Assembly: GCA_049999725.1 (NCBI GenBank)
Contig: JBNGIS010020712.1
Span: 1 to 31,773 of the forward strand
DNA: 31,773 nt
Reading direction: 5' to 3'
Source of the DNA: Haplomitrium mnioides
Lineage: Eukaryota > Marchantiophyta > Haplomitriopsida > Calobryales
Shown: positions 1 to 13,069 of the stretch, piece after piece
How positions within the stretch are numbered: the first letter of the stretch is position 1
How the letters are laid out: the number at the start of each line of letters is the position of its first letter
Translations under genes and position numbers: made by a program
The notes under the pieces: generated by a model
What the model was told of the DNA's origin: nothing
Database searches by the model: none
What the model saw: the letters and a program-made list of their open reading frames with translations, nothing else

Positions 1-200
1 CTATGGACTATAGGACTAACCTTATCTATACTCTATATATAGATGGAACTATATACATTTGTCTCTCTCTATATGTATGGATGATATGGAATGAGTCTCT
101 CTCTATATGTATGGATGATATGGAATGAATCTATGGAATGAAGAAGTGCAAGAATGAATCTATGGAATGAAGAAGTGCAACGCTGCCTCTGCCTTACTTG
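1..200. repeat. Simple and short tandem repeats
   Basis: The first 200 bases hold a repeated phrase built from TCTCTCTATATGTATGGATG and from GAATCTATGGAATGAAGAAG, each present two or more times head to tail. No reading frame of interest crosses it. From about 200 to 924 I see no gene, RNA or repeat that I can support. Confidence 0.6.
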
Positions 201-924
201 ATGTGTGTCTCATATCTAAGATAAGAGTACCAAGTTATTTCTTTATTTCACCTTGACTTTTCTTTACTAAAGGTGAGCACCATGTAGAGGAAAGGGCAAC
301 TTGGTGCTTCATCCCAATAGGGAGCGGCATGTACAGTCAAATGCAACTAGGGTGAGCATGCTAGCTACATTCAAGATCAAGAGCAACTTCTCAGCAATAT
401 ACCGCTCAGCAGCTTCGATGGCATCAGGTGTCCCTGTTTAGCTATAGAATCGGAGATTTCTCGAGGACAAATTCCTCGTGCAATATGCAGCTAAGGAGAC
501 TTCAATGTGCCAGGTTGCTAGTAGAGGTGTGCTTTAAGGAGTCGATACATTCCATCCCCTAAAGAAGTACCGTTACTTAAATCTTCTCTAAACTTCACCT
601 AGTCGAGTAGAAAGATCGACCCTTCATTTCATCTCCTCTAAAGAAGTAAATGTAGTAAGCTTACTGAGTCTCATGGACATGTTCAATCCGGTGGCCATCT
701 AACCTAAAATCAGGGATAGTTTGAATCTGGTCATCCAAATCTAAATGTTTTACCTGTCTACCTCTCATGAGAACAAACATCCCATGATCCTGCTGCACCA
801 TCAACGATTTTGTTAAGAGAGACGGTAAACAATCCCCTCCATACTTCTTGTTCTTCTATAGACCGCTTGACGTGGAGTCATTTATATATCATACTGTGAG
901 TTCGGAATCTGGAAGCAAGTAGGA

Positions 925-2475
925 TGTCCTTCCTACCTGCACTGTCTGCAGTACCAACCACATAGTAAACAAAGAAAGCACAACATTATTAGTTGCCTAT
1001 TGAATTGGGCTCTCTACGAAGCAACAAGCCTGGGCTTGGGTTTTGCCTCTTACACAAGATTTATTATTATTTTGACACGAGCAAATAATATATTGATAGC
1101 CTACAACTTATGACAGTAAAACTTGAATCATTGTACTCCCGACTGTCGTCTCACACGCTCTTCATCATCTGTCTGTCTGTCTATGGCCATGGTTTAGTTC
1201 GACAAATCAAAGGCAACCACTGAGGTTACACTGACAAGGGGCACATTGCATCTCTTCCCGAAGGCTAGACCAACTCGTCAACTATTCTTCATACTGGATG
1301 CAGTTAGCTCAGTGATGCCGGATTTCATGCTCATCTCTTTCACGGCCACTGCTGTCTTGTAATCATCGACAGATTTTTCGAACGTGACCTATGCATGCTC
1401 ACTGATAGTTAACTAGGATCATTGTCCTCCCGACTGTACTCTCACACGCTCTTCGTCATCCTCTGCTTTCTGTGTCTGTCTATGGTCATGCTAAAGTAAG
1501 TTCGACTGGATGCACTTAGCTCAGTGATGCCGGATGTCATGCTCATATCTTTCACGGCCACGGCTGTCTCGTAGTCATCGTGCTCACTGACTGCCATCAA
1601 AGTCTTGTAATGAATCTTTCAAAATACCACTCGCAGACTCCCTATTCGCAAAGAAGAAAGCGAAGTCAAAACTCATTAAAAGTCAAAGATCGTGAGGTTC
1701 AAGAAATCGTGTCTCGGGAAAGCAAAACATATCGGATCCGATGTCTAGTATGAATTCATCTTCAGATTCACCTTTCCTTCATCAAGTGTGTCCTACCTGC
1801 ACTGTCTGCAGCACCAACCACATTGTTGTCCCTCCCATCGGATTCCTCGTTGCCTACTGATTAGGACTCTCTACGAAGTAACAAACTTGGGAGCGGCTAT
1901 TGCCTCTACAAGATTTACAATTATTTTGAGACGAGAAAATAATATAATGATAGCCTACCACCTAGGATAATAAAACTAGGATCGTTGTACTCTCACACGG
2001 TCTTCATCAGCCTCTGTTTCTGTGTCTGTCTATGGTCATGCTATAGTAAATTTGGAAGTTCAAAAGCAGCCTCTAAGGTTACACCTGACAATGGGCACAT
2101 TGCATCTCACCCTTAAAACGAAACCAACTCATCTACTGCTCTTCATACTGGATGCAGTTAGCTAAGTAATGCCAGATTTTCATGCTCATATCTTTTATGG
2201 ATACGGTTGTCTTGCAATCATGGACAGATTTTTCGAACGTGACCCTTACATGTCACTGACTGCCATCAAATCTTGTAATGAATCTTTCAAAATACGACTC
2301 GCAGACTCCCCTATTTGCAAAGAAGAAAAGCGAAAGTCAAAAGTCATAAAAAGTCAAAGATCGCGAGGTCCAGTAAATCATGTTTTGGGAAAGCAAACCC
2401 TATCGGATTCGATGTATAGTATGCAAGTATGCATCCATCATGTGATTCACCTTTTCCTTCATCAAGTGAAATGTC
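925..2475 (-). repeat. Partly triplicated block, possible minus-strand gene debris
   Basis: Two long direct copies (about 925-1400 plus 1600-1785, and 1785-2475) and a third partial copy (about 1402-1600) share phrases such as TGCACTGTCTGCAG, CGCAGACTCCC and GATGCAGTTAGCT. Read on the minus strand, the copies keep similar peptides with mostly conservative changes: for example DDYKTAVAVKEMSMKSGITE in one copy and DDYETAVAVKDMSMTSGITE in another, and PIGFAFPKHD against PICFAFPRHD. Stops and frame changes interrupt every copy. This pattern suggests repeated fragments of one former gene with at least one intron (a pyrimidine-rich stretch ending in AATAG lies between two peptide blocks), but I do not recognise the protein family. 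It could also be part of an unrecognised mobile element. Confidence 0.45.
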
Positions 2476-3587
2476 TACCTGTGGTCTGAATGCGGATATT
2501 GACGCGATTTTCAGACGGGTGAGGAATACTGTATCCACAAAACGACACACGGGAACTGCGCAGGACAATATCTCTGGATCAGATGGCTATTGAAAGATAA
2601 CAAGTCATCAGAGAGACAAACAGGAAGCACGGCATATGGAATTCTTGCAAACAAATCAATAGAGTAAGGAAGATTCAACTAACTAGCGGTTGAGAACAAT
2701 TCGAATTGAGTTCCCAAGCGTGTGATCTTCATTGTCAATGAAAAAATGTACTCGCTGGAGGCACCACAGGCCAAATGCGGGATCTTCGCCAAATCACTTC
2801 TTTCAAAAGTGGGAACAAATTTCGGCCTCCCTACTAGTAAGAGCTCAACTGTAACATGATCAAAACACGAAACACTGGAGTGGTATCACGAGGGACGCAC
2901 AACAGCGTTTAATTATTGTTGAGGACTTAATTAATAATAACTACGTTAAATTCTTGATTAACAACGCTGATATGCACGGCATACAGCTCATTCCTATTGA
3001 CTTATCGAGATTATGGACCCGTTCATCATCATTAACCCGTACTCTACAGGTACGTGAGTTTCGCCAGTCTAAAGTTACCCATCGCCACCCGCCAACCCTT
3101 CCATCGCCACCGCACTTTCTTTGAAAGACGGTAACGGACAGCATGCCACCTGGACAACCACGTCAGCGGGCGTCTTGGGGAGTTTAGTCGTTGGCGGGTT
3201 TCACGGATAGCACGTGCCAGGTGGGCGATTGTGTAGCGTTGATGGTCATCAGAGAGCAGATTTGAGCCGTTGATTGAGAATTGCGGCCCGACCCTCGAAG
3301 TTCGCGCGCCGCCGATTGTTTGCTTCTCAGCTTACTCACTTTCTTCTTCGGATGATGAGGATCGGCGGTGCATAGAAGGCAACGAGCTAATTCAGTGTTC
3401 GCATAGCGGACTTTATCGTGGACTCATTTGAAATGCTCGCTATAAGAGTGAAAGCTTTTTTTGGCAATGCTCGCAATAAGACTTGAGCATTTTTGGGAAT
3501 AAGAAGAGATACAGGTGTAACAGCGCGCAATCGATCTTTCCTTCTCGCAGGACTCACGCATCAAGGAAGGGAGCAGGAATTTGCGAG
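2476..3587. other. Intergenic, no gene seen; upstream of phytocyanin
   Basis: I see no convincing coding region. Open stretches here are short and lack family features. The last 200 bases include TATAAG near 3441 and would form the promoter and leader of the phytocyanin gene, but no element is strong enough to call on its own. Confidence 0.4.
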
Positions 3588-4521
3588 ATGACGACTATGG
3601 GGATGGGGGTGTGCGCTATGGTGCTGGCGATGGGGGTGGTGTCTATGGTAAAGGGAGAGGTGTTCGCGGTGGGAGGTGCAGCAGGATGGACCATACCACA
3701 GACCGGAATGGTGAACTACACCGAGTGGGCGGCCATGCTTTCCAGCTTGAACGTTGGCGACACTCTCTGTAGGCTCCATTTGCTTTCTTTCCCTTCAAGT
3801 TGTGCTGGATCCCCAAGTAGTGCAGCGGAAATTGTAGCCTTCCCAATTTAAGGACTGCATGTGTCTGTTTAGTTTCGTTTGAGCTGTTCCGATGAATCCG
3901 TACAATGTAGGTGGCCTGGCGGCCCCTGGAAAACTTGTTTTCTAATTTGACTACTCTTGGTTAGCTCGCATTCTGTGCTTGCTTGATTCCATGGAATGTA
4001 AATGTGATTTGGAATTGGGTGGCTTATCGTAATAATAAAGAAGTATGCTTTGTGAAAATGCAGTTTTCAAGTATCCGAAGGGAGCCCACAATGTGGTTCA
4101 GGTAACAGAGGATGACTTCGTAAGGTGCAGGTCGGTGTCGCCAATCGCAACCTACTCTGATGGAGAATCACTTGTGACGCTCCCGAAGGAGGGTAGCTAC
4201 TGGTTCATCTGCGGATTCACTGGACATTGCAGTCTTGGACAGAAGTTCGTAGTGGATGTGGTTTCTCCCTCGGTCAGGTCTCCTGCGCCTGCACCTGCTA
4301 CTGGATCACATAACCATACTCCGAAGAAGGATCCCTTACCAGCTTCTGGTCCAGAGGCGTATGCACCTGTTGCATCGTATAGCAATATTTCGCCCACTCC
4401 TTACGGCCCTATTGCTCCGTCTCCCACCAGCTCAACTACGGCCTTGCGATACTCTGTCTACTTTGTTTCCTCACTCTACTTCGCAGTGGGTTTCTTTCTC
4501 GGCTGGTCGCCATTTTTGTGA
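3588..4521 (+). CDS. Phytocyanin, stellacyanin-like, GPI-anchored
   Basis: Small blue-copper protein predicted to sit on the outer face of the plasma membrane. Exon 1 is 3588-3768 and exon 2 is 4064-4521, joined by a GT-AG intron that restores GDTLFFKYP; the spliced frame is 639 nt, 212 residues. Residues 1-23 form a signal peptide ending before EVFAVGG. The cupredoxin domain spans about 24-126. Copper ligands by family alignment are H69 (GAHNV), C110, H115 and Q120 in ICGFTGHCSLGQKF, with C82-C116 as the structural disulfide. The axial Gln places it with stellacyanins rather than Met-type uclacyanins or ligand-less early-nodulin-like proteins. Residues 127-185 are Pro/Ala/Ser rich, as in arabinogalactan-type chimeric phytocyanins, and the last ~25 residues are hydrophobic, fitting GPI-anchor addition. 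An in-frame upstream Met (3483) would bury the signal peptide, so 3588 is preferred. Physiological role is unknown; the copper site suggests electron transfer or cell-wall redox chemistry. Confidence 0.9.
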
Positions 4522-6140
4522 GCAATATTGACAGGGTACGTAGTTCTAAACAGAGCAGAGCTTCCTTTGGGGTGTCTCTTTACGAAAATTGGAGGATTGC
4601 GGTACCCCCCCCCCCCCCTCAGTAGCTCGCGGCAGGGAATAATTATACAAGCTTGACCACAGCTTCGAGGACGTAGGTAGCGTAGATTTATGCATACTGC
4701 TGTAGAACGAATATTCAGTAGCACAGCACCGTTATTTTTGACAGCAGGGTGACATTTCAACTCTCATAGCATTGTTTTGTGAAGTGAAACTTCTCTATCA
4801 TCCAGGCGAGCGCATGTAATGCAAAATCATTCATCAATTATTATTCTAAACTTCGATCCGTTACACATTTTGCTACACCTCGGTGTCATGCACTTGGACC
4901 GACAAGCTCTCCGCCATAATAAGCCTGTCACTCTACTCGAAGGTGTATCCATTTCTTGGAGATTTGCCGCGACATAAACGCAACATAATGCAGCCAAATT
5001 TTGAGCGGAAATTCTGTACTTACTAGCAATCTTACCATCTCCAGAATTCTCTTGCGCGTACGGTTGTTCAGAAATAGGCGGACCGCTATCATTGATTGCC
5101 CGCATTCATGGTGCGGTGGGAATCTTGCCGTTATGTTCCGTTCTATTACCTGAGTACATACAATTGTCCGAAAGTCAAAGATTTTCCATTCTCAATACAA
5201 TGCCTGGACTTTACAGTGCGGTGTAATCGAGAAATCCAGCGAAGAGGAAAAAGTGCAGCTCCAAAGCAACTTCGTCCACGTCTTGAGAAAAGTACATTTG
5301 CTTGCATTATGATCGAAGGAATGAAGCGAGAGGGAGGGAGTGGTTGTCGTTTAGCAACAGAAACGTGACGCACATTTTCTTGAAATGTAAGTGCGAATCA
5401 AAAGCAGTTCGTACGTACCACTTCTTGCCACAGGCGGGAAAGGAAAGTCTTATAGTATGCATGAGAGAACGAACAGAAGCTTGTCGATGACGCTGTTTGA
5501 TGCATGATGATGGGTGATTAAGCAATCTTCACCTACGTGTAAGCAATGCCCAAGTGGAGGATGGCGAATTGCAGCTTTATTGGTGCTCAACAGAATCGGG
5601 TACGTACTTTCATTCAACTGACTCGAGTAGTGTGATGCATGATTGTTACAGTATACCGTCGCCAGCAGTCAAAAGCTATGGAAACTTGACCTCTTCCCCA
5701 CCCTGCTCCGTATGCACGGAGATGCATTCGCTTCATCCGAACCTTGTACAGCACCGCATCCAAAGCTGACTGAAGCTTGTTCAGTACTGTACACACACTA
5801 AAGAAGCAAATTAGAAAACGGCAATCCAGACTTTTTGAACATAGATATTTCTGTGGGCACACGAGACCGATAGTTAAGTACGAACACCTGTCACATCAGA
5901 CCAGTTCGGATCTAGTACAGTACACTAGATAAAAATGCTTCAAGCTCGATCCTCAATGTAGACGGTTACTGTAGAAGCATTTCCATTCCGAGTCCCCAGT
6001 AAATGCATTTCGTTTCGATGATTGTTCGATTGAACATGAATTTGATTACTTCAGTCTAAGGTATGTTGTTGCTACAATGGTTTCGTTCTAGAACTGTACG
6101 ATTGTTGCTGGAGGTAGTCTAAGATCTTAAGTACTTTCCA
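4522..6140. other. Intergenic between convergent genes, no gene seen
   Basis: This is the tail-to-tail space between the phytocyanin and CFAP61, so it should hold both 3' UTRs. It contains a run of 14 C at 4605-4618. Open frames up to 92 codons exist on both strands but show no domain, no splice-compatible continuation and no codon pattern I trust. I see nothing else. Confidence 0.5.
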
Positions 6141-9100
6141 CTAGTAGTAGGATGGTATTATGTATTCCGGAAGCTCACTCCTGTTGTCCATCAGAAACTT
6201 GAATACTTCCCTTTTGATGGACGTTGCTGACTCTTCCAGCAACAGGGCTTGGCTTGAACTGATTCGGCCTTCTCGTCTTCTCAGTAAAATATCAGCAACA
6301 CCATCAGGACTGCTACAGAGTAATTTTGACACTCTCTCGGTCATCTGCTCAACGAAAGGCAGAAATTTGTCGTGCATTAGTGCACATGACCAGGGGCGCA
6401 GCATGAACTCTCCAATGTCTTGAATATCTCCCAGATTGTATCTGCAACCAACCACTCTTCTGTCAATCTTCACCGCAACTTCTCTTTCTGTATCCGTCTT
6501 TAACATTCCAATGGTAGAAATCGGAATGAGAAAGCCACACCACGATCATTGCTTGACTGATGAACATCAGTTTGTCACTGGAAACACTGCTTACTTGCTC
6601 AAGGGCAAGCAAGGATTCTTTGGTCAAGACCAAGCTTGTACATTTCTTTGAAAATGTTCGGTCGTAAAACTCTTGGTGCGATCTATGGCTTTGGGCAATG
6701 CGTATGTCGCAGCAGAAGTGAAGTGGGTAGATTACCTGTTGACTAATTGATTGACAAGAGTCTCTTGGAGTCCGATAAATTGAGCCATCATCCAGGCTTT
6801 TATGTGAGCGTTTCCATAATAAACAATCCTTCCAACTTCTTGATTTTCCAGAATATCGACTCTACAGTATGCCATCTCTGTCTCACTTATCAGACACTGC
6901 TCTTCATCTGATCCAGTCGCACCCTTTTTCTCTGATACATCAGAAAATTTAGTACGTAAAACGTCACATGAATCTGCAGATACGTTCTCAGCAACTATTG
7001 TCAATCATGGCAGACCTTCGTAAAGCAGTAGGGAGAATGTCTTCCGTCAAACATGCACAGGATCTGGAGAAACAAGAAAGTGTGTAGTTTGTATCACCTG
7101 CTGAGCTCCACCACTTTGGACTTGTTACTGAAAGAAACCACTTGTCTCCCGGAAGAAACCCTGCGATGCACTTGGGCTTTCGAAACTCAGGAAACACAGA
7201 TCTGGGCCATATCTGTGGAGGATCATTGCGGGGTGAGGAATCAAGTCCTCCATCCAAGACCATATGTGAATGTAATGAGGTCAGTGCAGAGGCTAAGGCT
7301 GTACCAGCCTCAAAAGAACATAAGTTGTGACCCTTTGGCAAGTTCTTTCCACATCGACGACTGAACCTACACGACCTTCCAGCTGCTAAAATGGACATGT
7401 CGTTTGTTCTGAAGAAGCCGTCCACGACAATTTGGCTGTCATGTAATATCCCCTCCTGAGCATGATGAACTCTTGAACGTCAGCTTCATCCAGGGTTTGA
7501 GAGAAAGTACTTTATGCCAACAAACCAGTGCCAAAGTCAGACAATAATCAATGCACTCAATCCCAAATGTACCTTGTTTAATGCATTGAAAAGAAGAAAA
7601 TCAAGTTGTGCTCTATCGCATGTTACTACCAATGAGCATGGGTGCTCTATAACTTGCACTTCGTTCTTTATGGCGGTGCCTTTATCATGAGCAACACCCT
7701 TGGAATTGCCATCTTGTGTCGCGTTTTGTTCTCGATCGTCAAGGTCAATCTCCATTCCAGCAACATTGCTGTTCATGTCGTTTAGCTTCGTTTCAAGTGT
7801 GAGCTTTTGAATCCAATCCTTCGTCTCATTTAGTACCATACTAACAATTTTCCTTCCCGAGTGGACAGAAATTCCGGTTCGCATAATTTGCTCCGAGGCA
7901 AGCTCTCCGACATTGAATTCCCCAAACGCTGAAGATGCTAAAGTTGGGAGGTCGTCCAGCTCAGGGTACATTAGCTGCAAATTTTGTGGTTCCAGTCCTT
8001 GTCTGAGCAATTCCTGTACAGCACAAAATGACTCGAGAGATACTCCATACACCAAGATTGGTGAAGGAACTTGTCCCTCGGACATGCTCTTGGCAATTCC
8101 ATCCGCGACCTGGGTGGAGTGCAGTAGTAGTTCATCAACTCGAATCACTCCTTTCAGTTCATTTGCTGGGTAGAGACCATGTTTAGATCTTGTTTGATCC
8201 TGAAGACCAGCAGTCAAAACTAGACAGTCGTAAGGAAGAACAGTTCCATTCGACAGTTCGACATTCTTGGCTTTCCGACTGAGACCAGTGACGGATGCTA
8301 AAATGAGTTTGACATGGCAATCCAGACCCAACTTCGAAAACGAATGTCCTGGGCCCAAGTCAGCCACAATGGGTGACAACAATGGGCAACTGAGATCTTG
8401 AAAGGTTACAGGAGAGACCAATGTTAGGTTTACGAATTGCATGAGAGAGGAAGCGGCCAGCTTGTGAATGAAGCCCGCAGCTGTGGTAGAAGCCCCAACT
8501 ATCACAATTCGAGAATTCACTACTGTTCTGTATCTGCCAATCAACCCATGGCTTGTCAAGAACAGAGCACAATCAAACCCATAAAATTTCCCTTGTCCAT
8601 GAGCTTCAGGGACCCAAGTTTTCTGGCTCGCAAGGCTGATGTTGCTTCTCTGGACTCCAGCAAGAGTACTGTTTCGGATTTCGGAAGCACTTTCTTGAGG
8701 GGTGTTCACAGGCCAGACAGTTTTATTCCAGAGAACGTGGGAACATGGGTGTGGATTCTGCCTTACAGGAACCAGCACTAGATCTTCCAAAACGTCTGGT
8801 AGTGGTTGGTTTGGGAACATTGGGCAATACAAGAGAGATTTTCCCATCTGCCTCATGATTTCCTGTAGAAAAAGACGACTTCTGTAACGGTGTTTAGGAT
8901 TCAAGACAAATAGAACTATCGATGCATGGTTCTCAGGTGGATAGTGCCGCAACTTGATGAGTGAGAGAACATCGAAATGGCTGAGAATTCCTTCCAGAGG
9001 AGCACTATTTTCAAGCATTGCGAACCCAATAACTTGCGTTGACAGCACAGCTACCATGGTAACACCTGCACAAAGTTCGCAATGATAGTTTCAATTGGAG

Positions 9101-12100
9101 AAAAACAATCCTATCTTCTGCAAATATCGTTCTTTGCCTCGGTTTCTTTAGATTGATGTTCAGGAATAACAGCAGAAGACTAATACGAAAAATACGATCT
9201 CCTTTTCTTTGAGCTACCCTCTTTTGGAAAAGTTCGCGGGGAATTACATCCTTCTTTTGGGTAAAGAATCGAATCTACAATAGTCTCTTTGTCGGGAAAG
9301 CTTTCAAGTAGCTCGGCCACCGCATCAGTGTCACGGGATTTTGTAGGCCTGACTTCAAATCCCTGTCATAAACCATGAGATTGAGTGAGTTTTGTTTCGC
9401 ATCAATGTGTTGATTAGGAATTGCTTGCGTACATTTGAAGTGTAACGTCACTGGGACGTTGAGAAGACCCTCATGTTACATTTTATAGAAGGAGCTTGAT
9501 AAATGGTTTTAGGCAGTTGATGGCTACTCACAGGTTGCAATGCATCTATATGAAGCAGATACAGGGAACACCTTTGCGCTGAAAGTTCTGAATCACTGCA
9601 TGAAGCGTTTGCTTTTGATGTTGCACGGTAGAAGAAATGTAGGAGTGGATGAAATCGGGAAGTGTATGGCAGTGTCACAACGCAAAATTGTTTTCGTAGT
9701 TCCTGAATGCCAGGGCAATCCAATGTCCAGCGCATACCAACACATTTGAAGTTATTAGCCTCCTTATATTGGAAGGGACTCGACTGCATTTAATTATTTT
9801 CTCTGCTACTCAAAATTGTGGAAAAATAAGGAATTGGGAACAATGAACAGGTGCCAATGGTGCTCTTCAAACCAGGCACAGAAGTTCCAAAACAAACCGG
9901 CTGACCTTAAAAGCAGTGTTGATGAAGTCGGTTCCTCGACTCAAAAACTCCTCCTCGATGCACAACATTGTGACACGGAAGACATTCTGTGGCCATATGA
10001 TCAGAGTTTCTTCGATTTCAGGTTCCGGCTCAGGTTTAGCAGTGGCTGTTTAGATTGGAACACAAATTCCATGTCTCAAAATCATCAATCGTAAGAATCT
10101 TTATTGTATGCTAATTTTCGCCAGATGCCATGCCGAGGGTTATTGTTGTGTGGACAAATTTATCCTTTTCCTTTCTTGGTATTTTATTTGCGAGAGAATT
10201 ACTAACCTTGATCGCCTAATGGTTCCACGCCAAACGTGTGACTGAGATCAAGAGAATCTGAAGTAGTTTCCACAGGTTTGGGTGGGATGGTGAAGTATTT
10301 CACGATACTCTGAAGAATCCCGCAACAATCCGTCGAAATCAGCTTCACATTTGAACTGTCATCAACTCTACACATAAAACTAGTCCGATACTGGCCATTT
10401 ACTGCGGTTGATTTCCTGTAGCTTCTATAATTCGTTGTCAAACGAAACTCAAAATGCAAAATCCGTCATGCTAATCTGTAGGTACCTTTGGAGCCAATTC
10501 TTCAAAGAGATCCAGGTCAAAGTTTTGGTGTAGAGATTCGACATCCACACTGCATGTGACGCTCATCAACCCAACAAGTCTATGCCCTACCTGAATCCCA
10601 CCTGCCCAGCACCTTAAGCTCTTAACCGACAACCACAAAATGTCCAACAATTTTGAAATCTCGTACCATGTCAAATCGTGAAAACTACGAGAAAAATGTG
10701 AGTTTCTGAAAGATGAAACAAACTTGGTCTAAGACAGCAGATGTAAAGCACAGAGAGGGTAAACCTCCGCCACATAGACAGCATTATGTTTGTCTTGAGA
10801 TGCAATCAGTCGAGCCACTGCATAGGGCTTTGTTGGATTGGCGGATTCTGGAACTCTAGAAAGAGGAAAGCCTCTATCTTGCAATCGAGTGATAATCGGG
10901 GCCAGTTCATCATTGTCCTCCACCTTTGCCCTCCTCACTTTCATCGGTGGAAAAATTGCACTACGTGCATCAGAGGCAAGATGCAGAAGACAAATACCCA
11001 AGGGAATCACTTGGTTGCACCCTCGGAGGATGTGTTGCACTGTCTAGTTTTGAAATGTCGTAGAATGGAATCTTAAATGGTGCCAAAGAAGGAAAATGAA
11101 TAGTAGCTCTTTAAACTGCCTTTCCATGTAATAGAATGACATTTCTTGTGTAGTTGTGCAATTACAAAAGAGTCTGTTCAGAAGATTCACTGGCTCGAAG
11201 AGCAGAGATGACAAATTGCAAGTCTTATGTCACGAAAATTAATATTAGAATGAGATATAACCTGCGTGTACACACACATAATGAAAGATTGTATTCATTT
11301 GTACGTGACAAGGGACTGAATAAACTTGGGATAGCACCCGGCTGACCTGCACCAGAACAGTCCAGCAAGATCATTAGAATGTCATCAACTTGTCCAGTTG
11401 GAAAATGATGGCAACAAGCACAAGGCTGTGAATCAGTTCTTGTACAGTAACATTCATTTGGAGTTCTAACTGCTCTCTACAGATTTCATCTCAGATCAGG
11501 AAACAAAATGTCTGTAGAAAACGCTGCTTGCCAGAGTAGTACAACCTTAATGCTTAGAACGTTTCCGCAGTTGCACATAAGGGAGAAAAAGTGGGTTTAC
11601 TAGTAAATGTGGGAATCATTAGCATTTCCAAAGCTCCAGGGCATTCTTAACCTACACCCATGTCCTCACTCTCAAACTGCTGTGTCTTTTGGCGCGTGAA
11701 CGCAATGATTACTTGTATGAAGTATAACTTGAGTGCCAATGGAAAGGGACAGTACAGCAAACATCAAGGCTTTCATGAGCTCTTGTTCCTCTTCGACATC
11801 CTTTCCAACAGCAGCGCATATAGTTAGCCAGAGTAAACTCTCCCTCTGCCAACCAGTCCACGTAAACATCGAGGACTAAATTTCCACTGTATAACCCCAA
11901 AATAGATCCATTTCATGCAGTTCAGATTCAAAGAGATCATTTCAAACGTTGGGGCATTGTTATTCAGACTAAACTTGGACAAATATTCCCTGATAATCAT
12001 AGGAAGAGAGGTCAGTAAATTACGGGATAACCACGGTCCAGTATTTCTTGTGTCGTCCATATGCTTGCTTTAGATCCATCGTCCTCGGACAGTCCTCTAG

Positions 12101-12656
12101 GAACTGATGGGAAATCATCAAACGCAGCAAAGCCTACAATCATGTTCTTTGAGAGAGCAACAAGAGTGTATAAGGAAGTTTCACTGCACTCACAAGCACC
12201 GAAAGGAACCACACTGGTCATATTTGGGCATGTATCGACCAACTACCAAAATGAATGCAAAGTTCCTGACTGAATTTTCCTGCTCAAGATTCCAAAATAT
12301 TCAGCCGCCTGATCAGATGGCAAACAGACATCTGTCGCAATCATATACATGAAGAAGCGAATTGTACGTGAGAGCGAAATGACAGTATTGCAAAGGAATT
12401 AAGCATGTGGGTGGTGATGGGATTTGAGGCAGGGACTATAACGTCGTGGGATTTTCACATCCTCAAGGATTTTCAGAGAAGTGTCGAGACGAGTGAGAAG
12501 CAAAGAAAACGAGTGAAAAAGAAAGTACAGGATGTATTCAATGTTGAAGGGTCCAAAAAGAGTTTGCAGCTGAAGCATTCGAGGTAGAAGGGCGGCATGC
12601 AGTGCCATCGCATCTGCTGCTTCAGCATGCCTCACATCCAAGCCATTAATCTTCAT
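6141..12656 (-). CDS. CFAP61: CFAP61, cilia- and flagella-associated protein 61, full length
   Basis: Axonemal protein of the calmodulin- and spoke-associated complex at the base of radial spoke 3 (with CFAP91 and CFAP251 in Chlamydomonas), needed for normal flagellar beating. Exons, in transcript order: 12656-12529, 12183-12024, 11973-11948, 11886-11862, 11800-11713, 11346-11262, 10960-10765, 10590-10486, 10309-10207, 10045-9906, 9702-9532, 9362-9218, 9065-7573, 7455-7098, 6994-6736, 6441-6141. All junctions are GT-AG, phases match throughout, and the sum is 3,783 nt (1,260 residues), close to the animal protein. The N-terminal GNAT-like half includes VRRAKVEDNDEL and VGHRLVGLMSV. A two-dinucleotide-binding (FAD/NAD-like) half follows: IVIVGASTTAAGF near residue 645, LVLTAG near 740, ILVYGVS near 795 and FRTNDMSILAAG near 970. 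The C terminus carries LMHDKFLPF. The 26- and 25-nt exons 3 and 4, and the acceptor of exon 3, are the least certain. It is convergent with the phytocyanin and divergent from the thioesterase. No break was seen. Confidence 0.9.
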
Positions 12657-13069
12657 TTCCTCCAATTTCAACAACGCTCAAATTCCAATTCCATTACGTT
12701 CCATTTCTGCAACGTGGCGGTTATTATTTTCGGCAACTTTTACTACAAACTCATAATCCTGGTTGAAGAGTTACCTCGACTAACTAAGGGTAGATTGTAT
12801 TTTGGTTTCCATCCAAGGGTCGAGCCTCCTTGTCCGTCCGTCCAGTTATAGTCTTCAGTACCACAGTCAACGTTCACCATATGCAAACAAGAAGAATATA
12901 CTATAAAAGGAGGATGAAAGCCTTTTAGGGCTGGACGACAAAAGCACAGACGAGGCATTTTGGTGGATGGGTACGTTTTGCGTGATCGGTCCATGGATTC
13001 ATAATCTTCGTGCTCCTCCGCCTGCACCTCCTGAGCAGACACTGGTGGCAAAGAACCGATTCCAACGAG
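12657..13069. promoter_or_regulatory. Divergent promoter between CFAP61 and the thioesterase
   Basis: Only 413 bases separate the two start codons, so both promoters and leaders lie here. On the plus strand TATAAAAG at 12902-12909 is a textbook TATA box, which would put transcription start near 12930-12940 and give the thioesterase a leader of about 135 nt. That leader would contain two upstream ATGs: a three-codon frame at 12993-13004 and a longer frame from 12967 to 13155 that overlaps the main start out of frame. I see no equally good TATA box on the minus strand for CFAP61. Confidence 0.5.

Noticed and set aside
3483-3587. Upstream in-frame start for the phytocyanin
   Set aside because: It would add 35 charged residues before the signal peptide; the hydrophobic signal requires the start at 3588.
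4827-5105. 92-codon open frame on the minus strand
   Set aside because: It has no domain, no splice context and lies in the shared 3' region of two convergent genes. Chance open frame.
12012-12242. Use of the donor GTGGTT at 12034 for CFAP61 exon 2
   Set aside because: It leaves the next exon out of phase. Donor GTAATT at 12023 with acceptor AAG before 11973 keeps the frame and the family alignment.
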